49,942 bases of DNA, taken from Owenweeksia sp. (GTDB lineage Bacteria; Bacteroidota; Bacteroidia; Flavobacteriales; Schleiferiaceae). The position numbers were made by a program, and so were the translations under genes. This document shows, one piece after another, positions 16,854 to 24,540 of this stretch (the first letter of the stretch is position 1; every line of letters starts with the position of its first letter). Below the pieces are notes generated by a model. The model did no database searches. It was given only the letters and a program-made list of their open reading frames with translations, and was not told the DNA's origin. The DNA lies in contig JANQHO010000002.1 in the NCBI GenBank assembly GCA_028277105.1, positions 1 to 49,942 of the forward strand, written 5' to 3'.

Positions 16854-16861
16854 TAAATTTG
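16854..16861 (+). promoter_or_regulatory. Candidate -7 element of tRNA-Leu
   Basis: TAAATTTG followed by CAGCCCTTTT lies 35 bases before the tRNA. Element and leader mirror those of the divergent prs promoter. Confidence 0.55.
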
Positions 16862-16871
16862 CAGCCCTTTT
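16857..16871. repeat. Right arm of inverted promoter-leader repeat
   Basis: ATTTGCAGCCCTTTT is the exact complement of 16740-16754. The following AATTAAAGG can fold back on CCCTTTT, so both divergent transcripts would begin with a similar small hairpin. Confidence 0.85.
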
Positions 16872-16896
16872 AATTAAAGGATATGTTTACGGCTAA

Positions 16897-16980
16897 GCCC
16901 AGGTGGCGGAATTGGTAGACGCGCTGGTCTCAAACACCAGTGAGGTAACACTCGTACCGGTTCGACCCCGGTCCTGGGCA
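16897..16980 (+). tRNA. tRNA-Leu(CAA)
   Basis: The 84-base sequence folds as a class II tRNA. The acceptor GCCCAGG (16897-16903) pairs with CCTGGGC (16973-16979), discriminator A. The anticodon stem CTGGT/ACCAG encloses loop CTCAAAC with anticodon CAA, reading UUG. A long variable arm (TGAGGTAACACTCG) and the T arm CCGGTTCGACCCCGG are present. CCA is not encoded. Confidence 0.97.
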
Positions 16981-16986
16981 CAGGAG

Positions 16987-17025
16987 AGGAGAAATTTCAG
17001 ATTTTATGGATTTCTCCTTTTTTTA
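16987..17025 (+). terminator. Terminator of tRNA-Leu
   Basis: AGGAGAAAT (16987-16995) pairs with ATTTCTCCT (17010-17018) and is followed by a run of T, a factor-independent terminator 7 bases after the tRNA. Confidence 0.85.
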
Positions 17026-17533
17026 TTTCAGTCTGAATAAATCACCATCTATAGTGACAATGTAAATTTAGCTATACCTCAACATTGTTTTTGGACTTGA
17101 GTGGGTGAAGCCATAAATCTGGGTACATACCACATCCTTTGGTTGCGGATAGCCAAGATATAATCAAATCCTTTATTTCATCTGAGTTACTGGCCAGCTG
17201 TTGATTGCATTACATATGCAATCAGTAGAATCTTTTTTAACGATTCGGCCTACTACTAAAATAGATCTTAACTATGGGAACCCGATCTGGAGGCTAATGC
17301 TAATTTAATACTATTGGTTAGTAGTTGAGTACATGGAATTGTTATGATAAAGTTATATGGTAATTACTTAACAGTTAAATTTTTAGTTCTATTCAAGTCT
17401 TAAACTTTTTCTACAAAAAAGCGAGAAAATGTAAAATAGTTTCGCCCGAAAATATCAACCGGGGAGAATAGGCGGTATCCTAGATGATCTCCTGGTATAA
17501 GCGCGTTTAACCCAATAGAAGTAATTGCCAATT
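17026..17533. other. Non-coding stretch of about 500 bp upstream of the giant secreted protein
   Basis: I see no gene here. It holds a perfect 9-bp inverted repeat TGATTGCAT-tacat-ATGCAATCA (17202-17224), operator-like, and a weak GGAGA/TCTCC hairpin near 17462-17494. The rest is AT-rich and featureless; no tRNA or IS remnant was recognised. Confidence 0.5.
17202..17224. repeat. Perfect 9-bp inverted repeat, operator-like
   Basis: TGATTGCAT and ATGCAATCA flank the 5-base spacer TACAT. It has no T-run, so it is more like a binding site than a terminator. It lies about 310 bp before the giant protein's start. Confidence 0.4.
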
Positions 17534-17974
17534 ATGAGAAAAATAACTATTCTTTTTTTTTCAATAGCCTGTCAGTTTTTATACGGACAACAGTTTTCCT
17601 GGATGACGGGTGACTATTCAGATCCTACTTCCATAATAAAGGTGATCGACATCTCCAATGGAAGAAGAGTTAATTATTTTAACAAGCCTAAACATGATGG
17701 AGTTGATCTGACATTTCGTTTTTACCCCAATGGACATTATGTGGTTAATGGGATAGAATCCCGTCTTTCAATATCCAATTATCAACTTACTCACAGTGAT
17801 TTTGCAGAGCCGTCTTCTTTTGCCCGTTTAGCTTCAGAAGTTTCTAAAACCGCCTTTGTTGAGATAAGCAAGAAGAAAAAAATTAAAGAAAAAGAAAAAA
17901 AGGGAGTAATGTCAAAGCAGAACTTTACCTTGAATATAAGGGCAAGCATTATCAACCAGATACAATTACACTAA
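17534..17974 (+). CDS. Giant secreted protein, zero-frame N-terminal part (ends after frame break)
   Basis: From the ATG at 17534 (a TTG at 17525 is also in frame) comes a signal peptide MRKITILFFSIACQFLYGQ, then a beta-rich region. At 17868-17905 the coding is Lys/Glu-rich (KKKKIKEKEKKG). The heptamer A_AAA_AAG at 17896-17902 is in the zero frame; past it this frame gives an unlikely 24-residue ending (GVMSKQNFTLNIRASIINQIQLH) and a stop. In the -1 frame the protein-like sequence continues without pause (GSNVKAELYLEYKGKHYQPDTITLNAQICAKYLGE) into the 1311-codon frame. So this is the first exon-like segment of one gene of about 1,466 residues, broken by a programmed -1 shift, a one-base mutation or a homopolymer sequencing error. 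Confidence 0.75.
   Translation: MRKITILFFSIACQFLYGQQFSWMTGDYSDPTSIIKVIDISNGRRVNYFNKPKHDGVDLTFRFYPNGHYVVNGIESRLSISNYQLTHSDFAEPSSFARLASEVSKTAFVEISKKKKIKEKEKKGVMSKQNFTLNIRASIINQIQLH
17896..17902 (+). promoter_or_regulatory. Candidate -1 ribosomal frameshift heptamer A_AAA_AAG
   Basis: In the zero frame the codons are AAA (17897-17899) and AAG (17900-17902), preceded by A, the same heptamer as at E. coli dnaX. Slipping back one base reads AAA-AAA-GGG and enters the long downstream frame. No strong downstream stem is visible (only AAAG/CTTT), and no upstream Shine-Dalgarno-like stimulator, so function is unproved. Confidence 0.45.
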
Positions 17975-20900
17975 ATGCCCAAATCTGTGCAAAATATTTG
18001 GGAGAAATTGATGTAGACCCAAATAAGCGAACTGTAAGCATTGATCAATTGACCTTTATTGTGGATGCTGAGAATGATGTGGTTTTTGCCAACAGTGCCA
18101 CGACTAAGATATTGAGGTTACGAGCTAAAGTTTCCAAAACAATTAAGGCTAAAGGCCTTAATATCAAGCCTACATTAATAGTTGATATTGGAATGTCATC
18201 AAAATCCATAGCCGATATTCAAGCTCAGTTGATGGGTAAATTGAGGATAACACTGCGAAACGTGGAATTGAAGTATCCTGATCTTTTTGATATCCATTCG
18301 TCCTATTATGATTTTGACATATTTGACCCCGATAAATACCTCAGTCAGATAGAGCTTCCGGAGTTTGATCCTGATCAACCGTTTGAGATATTCACAGATG
18401 GCTTGCTGCAAAAAGGCCGTCAAATAACAGAACCTGATTTGGGAAGTATAGCGAGTATAATTGGGGAGAAAATGAAGGGGATTCTGGCAGGAGGTAGTCC
18501 CGATGTCTCGATTGGCTCAACAGATTTTGCCATAGACTCAAAAATGCGCATCTCATTGTTAAACGCCCAGATCGCAGGTGTTGATGTGAGATTTACACCG
18601 CAATTCAGAGTAGAAATAGAATCACAGGCAGCGGAAGCTTTCAAAGAAAATAAATCCAAATACAAAGAACTCAAAAGCCAGAACAGAAGCCTGCTTACCT
18701 TCCCGGAGATCATAAGCAGGATGAGGTTTATTGTTAAGGTTCCTATGGAATTTCCACTTTTTAAGATATCCTATGGTAAGGAAGCGTTTGCCAGTACTTT
18801 CGGAGGGCTGCAAAATGAGATGCTCACACACCTCAGATCGAAGAGGGGAAGTGCGCTTGATCGGACTGTTGAATGGTATTCCCAGGAATTCAGAGGGGTT
18901 AATTTCTGGATCAATTCAGAGTTGAAGTTTTTTCCGCATATCGAAGAAGATTATGCCATCATATACCCTCTGAGTTCAAACTATCTGTACACCTTCCCGA
19001 TGTACGGGGTAGGAGCAGGGCAACAAAACATTAAAGAAGGATTGTTTTATGTACATCCACATGGCTCCAGAGGTAAAGTGATGAATACCGCTGATGTAAC
19101 AGATTTATTAAGAAGAAAATACGATGGGTATTTAAATGATGAAGGCCAATTGCAAAAGCTGCCGGTTTTCTTTTCGACCATGGCTCAAAATGCTGCGCCT
19201 TTAACAGCGGTAGTGGAAGGTATACTAATGAGTATAATAAAAGACCCGGTAGGTTTTTTTGAACAACAGCTTGAAAATACCCGCGATCTGGCAGCAGAAG
19301 CCAATGACCAAACGATACGTTTTTACGACAAGGTCAAAAACAAAGCAGAATCATTTGGCGATCCCGTTGAAGTAGTTAAAGACAACGGTGAGGATATTGA
19401 GAACTTGGCCAAAACAGGTTATAACAACGGCAGGGAGCTTTTACAAGGAGCCTACCGCAATGGCAAAAGATTCGCACAGCATACCCTGGAATTTTACAGT
19501 CAGGCAGGAGATCATTTTATCAATATCAACAGTCAAGCCTATAATTACATTATAGAAACAGTCTTTAAAAGAGTTAAGAAATGGGTTAGTTTACCCTGGC
19601 CATTAAATAGTTTTTGGAAATGGGTATGGAAAAAAGAGGAGGTGAAAAAACCCAGAAAAATGCGGATGTATGGTATAGAGGCTGGAGAAGGCGGCCGTGT
19701 TAAAATGGAGGTTAAGGGAAAAACCAGCAATGATGATGTGGTATACTGGGCTAGTCCTGAGGATAATGGACCTGTCCATATCAATTTATTGTTGAATGAT
19801 GAAGGAAGATACCGTACCAACGGCCATTTCGCTAAAGCTGTTCCGGCCCCAGGCTACAAATTTAAAAGGTGGGTTCGAACAGAAGGAAAAAGAGGATCGT
19901 ACCTTAAAACACATGATGGAGTACGGATGTGGCCTGAGAGTGTTAATGTAAAAGATCGCAAATCCAATGGCGATTATCGCATCACTCTCAAAGCGGAGTT
20001 TGAACGCAGCCATGTAAATGTAGTTATGCGGAACAGGGTATGGCGAAGGCGGACTCTCAATGGCGCTATGCCCGGTTATCTCCGCATAACGGGTTATAAC
20101 AAAAGGCTTTACGGCAATTTTGAAATGGAAATGCTTGAGAAAAAGGATTACAGGAGTAGTACAAGTGGGGTTTCCAATAACACTGGTTCTGGAATTAGCG
20201 GGCTCGTTATGAAAAATGGCTGGCTTCCTAAAAGATATGTCGATAAGACTTATCGGTTTGAAGCAGTTTCTAATCTTGAAGGAGGCTTTGAATTTAGCCA
20301 TTGGAGTAATGGAGATACTACTAATACCCTCGTCCTCAGTACCAAAGATCTGGTTGAAGGCAGTATGATTTTGGCTTTCTATGAAGAAATCCTGAATGTT
20401 AGGGTTCTCCATGCCACTCCGGGTGCTGTTCCTTTGAAAACTAGCCTCACTATTGGTGAGAAGGAAGTGCCCATGGGATTTTTAGAAGATAAATTTACCA
20501 TTAGAAAGAAAGATCTGAACTCAGTAAGAGGAAAAGTAGATGACAATTATGAAGTGATATTCAACTCTCCTGGTCACAGGGTAGTGAAGATAAGTTACAA
20601 AATCCCGGAATATACAGCCTATCAAAGGGCAGATTACATAGGAATAATGAGAGGTCTGACCGGTGAGGTAGTAGATAATATGAAAACCCCTTTGGATGTT
20701 TTTAGCCCGGCAAACCCCAATACCGCCTCTATTCGATTTGCCCGGAAATACCTTGAAAAACATTCCGATTACCGGACTGTACAAAAGGAAATTCAACCGG
20801 GAACTTCTGCTTTCCTTATTCCCAATGAGGCAATTGATCTGGTAATCACTATTGGAATGAATACCGCAGACTATGTTCGGTTCAGACCCAGTAAAAGCAG

Positions 20901-21933
20901 CTATGAAGGAGGTTATATACAAGGGCTTCCGGACTGGAGTACTGCCAATCTGGAATTAGTGGATCATCGGATGTTGGATAGCAAGAAGGAGTTATACTAC
21001 GTAATACCTAAATCGGAGTTTGCTAATAGTGATCCTATAGTTTTTAAGCCTGCCTTTGGCTACAGGTTCAGAAAATGGAAGCACAGGACCTTATACTATA
21101 GAAAAGACAGGAGAAGATATGTGAGATATACTTCTAGTCGCACCCGTAAGGATATTGGATCGAGAATGAAGGAACTGTTAGGCCGCGAGGAACTATGGGC
21201 GCAAACCATAGAACCCATATATAGTGGATTGTGGTTTCATTTAAACTTACATAAGCTGGATGCTAATGAGTTTACTCCATATGAGATAACTGATAAAACC
21301 AGAGGCTTTGTGTATAACAGAAGAAAGTTGATATATTTTGCCAAACACAGGTGGGAAAAAGGCTTTACTGTAAAAGCTCCTGAATCAAACAAAGGCAGAA
21401 CCTTTGTTAAATGGGAGGCAGACAGGGATTACTGCGTGGATATGTACAATCCTGTTTGTGAATGTACCCTTCTGAACAACCCCTTAATAACTCCTCATAG
21501 TGATCAGAAAATATATTTAAGGCCTGTTTACGACTCAATACCCTCTGTTCCTATCTGGGGAGCAAAAAGTGTACAACAACTTCATAATACTCAACAGGGC
21601 AAGGCTTCTCAACCAAATACTAACCTCGGCAATAGCTCTACCACAGGAACACAAAATGGATTAATACAATTTGGAGTTTCAGTAGCACCAAACCCCAGTA
21701 TCAATAAAAGGTTCGGTTTAGTAGCTAATAAAGAAATACCGCAATACTACTTCCCGCTTAAAATGAAGTTGGTAGAGGTAAGGTATTCAATTGTTGAACA
21801 GGAAAGAGTGATTAATAATTTTAAGGAATTCAAAGAGTTGATCAATGTTCAAAAGAGTGGCTTCTATCAGGTATTGATCCATGATATGAACAATGGAGAG
21901 CTGTTATATGATGCCAATGTAATAGTGCATTAA
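17902..21933 (+). CDS. Giant secreted protein, -1-frame main part (InlB-like repeats, T9SS-like tail)
   Basis: This frame lacks its own start; the first candidate is a TTG at 17998, well after homologous-looking sequence begins at 17902. It codes about 1,343 residues. The first 400 are alpha/beta with VDIGMSSKSIADIQAQLMGK. Roughly residues 430-560 are a helical amphipathic stretch (ENTRDLAAEANDQTIRFYDKVKN). Then come several divergent InlB/'bacterial repeat' units recognised by GYKFKRWVRTEG, FEFSHWSNGDTTNTLVLS, GYRFRKWKHRTL and TFVKWEAD, each a strand pair ending in a Trp. The end (SVAPNPSINKRFGL...KSGFYQVLIHDMNNGELLYDANVIV) is a degenerate T9SS-type tail. Probably a surface-exposed structural or adhesive protein; substrate unknown. 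It stands alone between tRNA-Leu and the dCMP deaminase gene. Confidence 0.8.
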   Translation, partial: GSNVKAELYLEYKGKHYQPDTITLNAQICAKYLGEIDVDPNKRTVSIDQLTFIVDAENDVVFANSATTKILRLRAKVSKTIKAKGLNIKPTLIVDIGMSSKSIADIQAQLMGKLRITLRNVELKYPDLFDIHSSYYDFDIFDPDKYLSQIELPEFDPDQPFEIFTDGLLQKGRQITEPDLGSIASIIGEKMKGILAGGSPDVSIGSTDFAIDSKMRISLLNAQIAGVDVRFTPQFRVEIESQAAEAFKENKSKYKELKSQNRSLLTFPEIISRMRFIVKVPMEFPLFKISYGKEAFASTFGGLQNEMLTHLRSKRGSALDRTVEWYSQEFRGVNFWINSELKFFPHIEEDYAIIYPLSSNYLYTFPMYGVGAGQQNIKEGLFYVHPHGSRGKVMNTADVTDLLRRKYDGYLNDEGQLQKLPVFFSTMAQNAAPLTAVVEGILMSIIKDPVGFFEQQLENTRDLAAEANDQTIRFYDKVKNKAESFGDPVEVVKDNGEDIENLAKTGYNNGRELLQGAYRNGKRFAQHTLEFYSQAGDHFININSQAYNYIIETVFKRVKKWVSLPWPLNSFWKWVWKKEEVKKPRKMRMYGIEAGEGGRVKMEVKGKTSNDDVVYWASPEDNGPVHINLLLNDEGRYRTNGHFAKAVPAPGYKFKRWVRTEGKRGSYLKTHDGVRMWPESVNVKDRKSNGDYRITLKAEFERSHVNVVMRNRVWRRRTLNGAMPGYLRITGYNKRLYGNFEMEMLEKKDYRSSTSGVSNNTGSGISGLVMKNGWLPKRYVDKTYRFEAVSNLEGGFEFSHWSNGDTTNTLVLSTKDLVEGSMILAFYEEILNVRVLHATPGAVPLKTSLTIGEKEVPMGFLEDKFTIRKKDLNSVRGKVDDNYEVIFNSPGHRVVKISYKIPEYTAYQRADYIGIMRGLTGEVVDNMKTPLDVFSPANPNTASIRFARKYLEKHSDYRTVQKEIQPGTSAFLIPNEAIDLVITIGMNTADYVRFRPSKSSYEGGYIQGLPDWSTANLELVDHRMLDSKKELYYVIPKSEFANSDPIVFKPAFGYRFRKWKHRTLYYRKDRRRYVRYTSSRTRKDIGSRMKELLGREELWAQTIEPIYSGLWFHLNLHKLDANEFTPYEITDKTRGFVYNRRKLIYFAKHRWEKGFTVKAPESNKGRTFVKWEADRDYCVDMYNPVCECTLLNNPLITPHSDQKIYLRPVYDSIPSVPIWGAKSVQQLHNTQQGKASQPNTNLGNSSTTGTQNGLIQFGVSVAPNPSINKRFGLVANKEIPQYYFPLKMKLVEVRYSIVEQERVINNFKEFKELINVQKSGFYQVLIHDMNNGELLYDANVIVH

Positions 21934-22036
21934 GTTTTTCACTTACAAAACAGGTTGTGTTGTTTAAGGTATTAACCTTGGGCACCACAGCCTTTTTTGT
22001 TCCAGTCAGTTTCATGAGGCATTGGAACTATATTTT

Positions 22037-22044
22037 TAATTTTG
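22037..22044 (+). promoter_or_regulatory. Candidate -7 element of dCMP deaminase gene
   Basis: TAATTTTG followed by C fits TAnnTTTG, 57 bases before the ATG. The -33 part is not clear. Confidence 0.35.
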
Positions 22045-22101
22045 CTGGCTATAGAGCCCTTTTTTGAGGACTTCTAGTTTTTTTTAAAAGAATTTTTCTG
22101 C

Positions 22102-22533
22102 ATGGAAAAGCAACGCAGATACGATATTGCTTATTTGAGAATGGCTTTGGAATGGGCTAAACTATCCTATTGCCAACGCAGGCAGGTGGGGGCTATCATC
22201 GTCAAAGACCGCATGATCATCTCAGACGGTTATAATGGCACCCCCAGTGGCTTTGAAAATATCTGCGAAGACGAAGAAGGCTATACCAAATGGTATGTGT
22301 TACATGCCGAGGCCAACGCTATATTAAAAGTAGCCGGTTCTACTCATAGCTGTAAAGATGCCACCTTGTATCTCACTATGTCGCCTTGTAAAGATTGCAG
22401 TAAGTTAATTCATCAGGCAGGTATCAAACGATTAGTATACATTGAGCGTTATAAAGATGACAGCGGCTTGAGATTTTTGGAAAAAGCCGGGGTTGAAGTA
22501 CAACAAATACAAGATATATCTCTTGAAAAATAA
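22102..22533 (+). CDS. dCMP deaminase family protein
   Basis: The enzyme deaminates dCMP to dUMP, the precursor of dTMP. The 143-residue protein has the zinc site of the cytidine/deoxycytidylate deaminase fold: H68-A-E70 (HAEANAI, Glu70 as proton shuttle) and C96-K-D-C99 (SPCKDC). An early GAIIVKDRMIISDGYNGTPSGF segment binds the nucleotide. It is of the ComEB/dCMP type more than CDA or TadA. Its 3' end overlaps the next gene, an S41 protease, so the two are probably translated together. Confidence 0.93.
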   Translation: MEKQRRYDIAYLRMALEWAKLSYCQRRQVGAIIVKDRMIISDGYNGTPSGFENICEDEEGYTKWYVLHAEANAILKVAGSTHSCKDATLYLTMSPCKDCSKLIHQAGIKRLVYIERYKDDSGLRFLEKAGVEVQQIQDISLEK

Positions 22534-24109
22534 GGTCTTATTTCCACTCTATATTGGCATAGCCGCAACTATCGGCATAGGGATAGGCTGGTTTTTAAAC
22601 TATCCTCCCAAGTACTATGCTTATTACAATCAGGAGGAGCAGCGGCAACAGAAGATCAGGCAGATAATTGATTATATAGACTACGAATATGTAGACCGGG
22701 TAAATACCGATAGTATACTGGATATGACTATAACCAATCTTCTGCGCAGGCTCGACCCCCATTCGGCTTATATTCCCCTGGAAGATGTTACGGCCAATGA
22801 GGAAAATATCAAAGGCCATTTTGAAGGTATTGGAGTAGAGTTCAGAATATACCACGATACACTTACCGTTTTACGGGTTATTGAGGACGGCCCTTCTTAC
22901 AAAGCTGGCTTGAGGCCGGGAGACCGTATTTTATCAGCCAACGGGGAAATACTCTTTGGCGAATCTGCCAATACGGAAAAGATCATTTCCGTTTTAAAAG
23001 GTAAAGCAGGCACTAAAGTAGATGCTTCCGTTTACAGACCGGTAGAAAATGCTATGAAACGCTTTACGATTAAAAGAGGAGAAGTGCCTCTCAACAGCGT
23101 GGTTTCTGCATTTATGCCTACTGAAGATATCGGCTATCTGAAACTAGTAAGATTTTCCGGTACTTCTAAAAAGGAAGTAGATGACGCTTTAAAACAACTC
23201 AAGAAACAAGGAGCCCGGAAGATCATTATCGACCTGAGGGATAATCCAGGTGGGCTATTGTCAGCAGCCAGGGCCATATCTGATGAGTTTTTGAAAGACG
23301 ATGAATTAATCGTTTTTACCCAAAACAGGGAAGGGGAGAAGAAATTTATTTACGCCAGTAACAAAGGGATATTTGAAGATGGCAAAGTGGCAGTGCTGAT
23401 CAATGAAGGCTCAGCCTCCGCCAGCGAGATTGTTGCCGGAGCTATACAAGACAATGACAGGGGGCTTATTGTTGGCCGCAGGTCATTTGGCAAGGGCCTC
23501 GTGCAGGAAGAAATGAGGTTAAATGACGGTTCCAGGATCAGGCTGACCACTCAAAAATATTACACCCCAACCGGCAGGAGCATACAGAAACCTTATACGG
23601 ACTACAGCGGTGATTTTCTCAATGCCAAAGGCTACGACCACAACCTCCCCCAACAGGATACCAGTTTGGAAAGCCGGGAATTTGTAACACCTGGAGGCAG
23701 AGTGGTTTATGGAGGAGGAGGTATAACCCCCGATGTTTATGTGCCTTTTGATACGTCTCAAAGTGCCGCTATAATTTATCATCTTTCCCTGGTGGCTGAT
23801 TTTGACAATAAGGCTTTTGAATATGCCGACAGGCACAGGGCCGGGTTTAACCAATACAGCAAATCCCGTTTTCTCAAGGAGTTTGAGGTAACCAATGAAG
23901 TGCTAAACTTTTTCTTTAGTGAAAGTGTCCGCCTGAATGAAATTGTGAAAGAAGAAACCATGACCTTGATCAAAGCCAGGGTAAAAGCTTATATAGGGAA
24001 CATACTTTACGGTGAATCTGCTTTTATTGAGGCTTACTATCCTTTTGACCCTATTATGAAAGAGGCTTTGACAGCACTGCAGAACGACAGTACTTACATG
24101 CTGAAATGA
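22523..24109 (+). CDS. S41 family C-terminal processing peptidase
   Basis: The protein (about 528 residues from the TTG at 22523; a TTG at 22493 adds 10 residues) has an N-terminal membrane anchor (LFPLYIGIAATIGIGIGWFL), a PDZ domain (GIGVEFRIYHDTLTVLRVIEDGPSYKAGLRPGDRIL) and the S41 core. The catalytic Ser is the second of GSASASEIVAG and the Lys lies 25 residues on in RRSFGKGLVQ. Both candidate starts overlap the dCMP deaminase stop, and neither has an obvious ribosome-binding site, so the start is uncertain. Such tail-specific proteases act in the periplasm on exported proteins or peptidoglycan enzymes. A second S41 gene lies at 43911. Confidence 0.92.
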   Translation: MKNKVLFPLYIGIAATIGIGIGWFLNYPPKYYAYYNQEEQRQQKIRQIIDYIDYEYVDRVNTDSILDMTITNLLRRLDPHSAYIPLEDVTANEENIKGHFEGIGVEFRIYHDTLTVLRVIEDGPSYKAGLRPGDRILSANGEILFGESANTEKIISVLKGKAGTKVDASVYRPVENAMKRFTIKRGEVPLNSVVSAFMPTEDIGYLKLVRFSGTSKKEVDDALKQLKKQGARKIIIDLRDNPGGLLSAARAISDEFLKDDELIVFTQNREGEKKFIYASNKGIFEDGKVAVLINEGSASASEIVAGAIQDNDRGLIVGRRSFGKGLVQEEMRLNDGSRIRLTTQKYYTPTGRSIQKPYTDYSGDFLNAKGYDHNLPQQDTSLESREFVTPGGRVVYGGGGITPDVYVPFDTSQSAAIIYHLSLVADFDNKAFEYADRHRAGFNQYSKSRFLKEFEVTNEVLNFFFSESVRLNEIVKEETMTLIKARVKAYIGNILYGESAFIEAYYPFDPIMKEALTALQNDSTYMLK

Positions 24110-24112
24110 AAT

Positions 24113-24145
24113 AAAAAAACCCCGCTTCAGGCGAGGCTTTTTATT
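24113..24145. terminator. Bidirectional terminator
   Basis: CCCCGC (24120-24125) and GCGAGG (24131-24136) pair with one mismatch, with an A-run before and a T-run after. It separates the convergent protease and lipoprotein genes. Confidence 0.65.
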
Positions 24146-24162
24146 TTAACGAAGATCGGATC

Positions 24163-24462
24163 TTACATTTCGTGGTTTTCGTGATCGTGACCACCGTCAC
24201 CGTCAGTGTGCTCTTCCATAGCTTCGCCAGCTTCTTCAGCGGCATCTTCTACGGCATCACCAGCTTCTTCAGCAGCATCCTCAACTGCTTCTCCGGCTTC
24301 TTCCATTGTTTCTTCTTCCATGTTTGACTCTTCTTCATTGGCAGATTCGTCAGTCATTTCAGTGTTGTCTGTATTCTCATCACCTTCTGTGGTAGCAGCA
24401 TTGTTGCATGCAACAAAACCTGCAAACAAGATGACCAGAGCAAAAAGATTTACTTTTTTCAT
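24163..24462 (-). CDS. Small acidic repeat lipoprotein
   Basis: The 99-residue product has a lipoprotein signal with lipobox FVACN (Cys19). The mature part is extremely acidic, with three near-repeats of an 11-residue unit (EEAGEAVEDAA, EEAGDAVEDAA, EEAGEAMEEHT) and a His/Asp/Gly-rich end (HTDGDGGHDHENHEM) that could bind metal. Such Glu/Ala repeats suggest an amphipathic helix or coil. The function is unknown; many Bacteroidota carry similar small acidic lipoproteins. It is convergent to the S41 gene and co-directional with glyS 78 bp upstream. Confidence 0.75.
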   Translation of the reverse strand: MKKVNLFALVILFAGFVACNNAATTEGDENTDNTEMTDESANEEESNMEEETMEEAGEAVEDAAEEAGDAVEDAAEEAGEAMEEHTDGDGGHDHENHEM

Positions 24463-24540
24463 TGTTTCTCAGAGATTTGGAGTTAATATTAAGGAGCGAA
24501 AGTATGAATTTTAACAGAATGCTAATTAACCCTTTGCAAA

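Noticed and set aside
17998..18010. TTG at 17998 as an independent start of the 1311-residue frame
   Set aside because: Coding-like sequence in the same frame begins about 90 bases earlier, directly after the A-run, so this is an internal Leu codon.
21965..21985. Possible attachment site matching the 3' end of tRNA-Leu (TGGGCAC)
   Set aside because: Only seven bases match the tRNA end and no integrase is present, so an island boundary is not supported.
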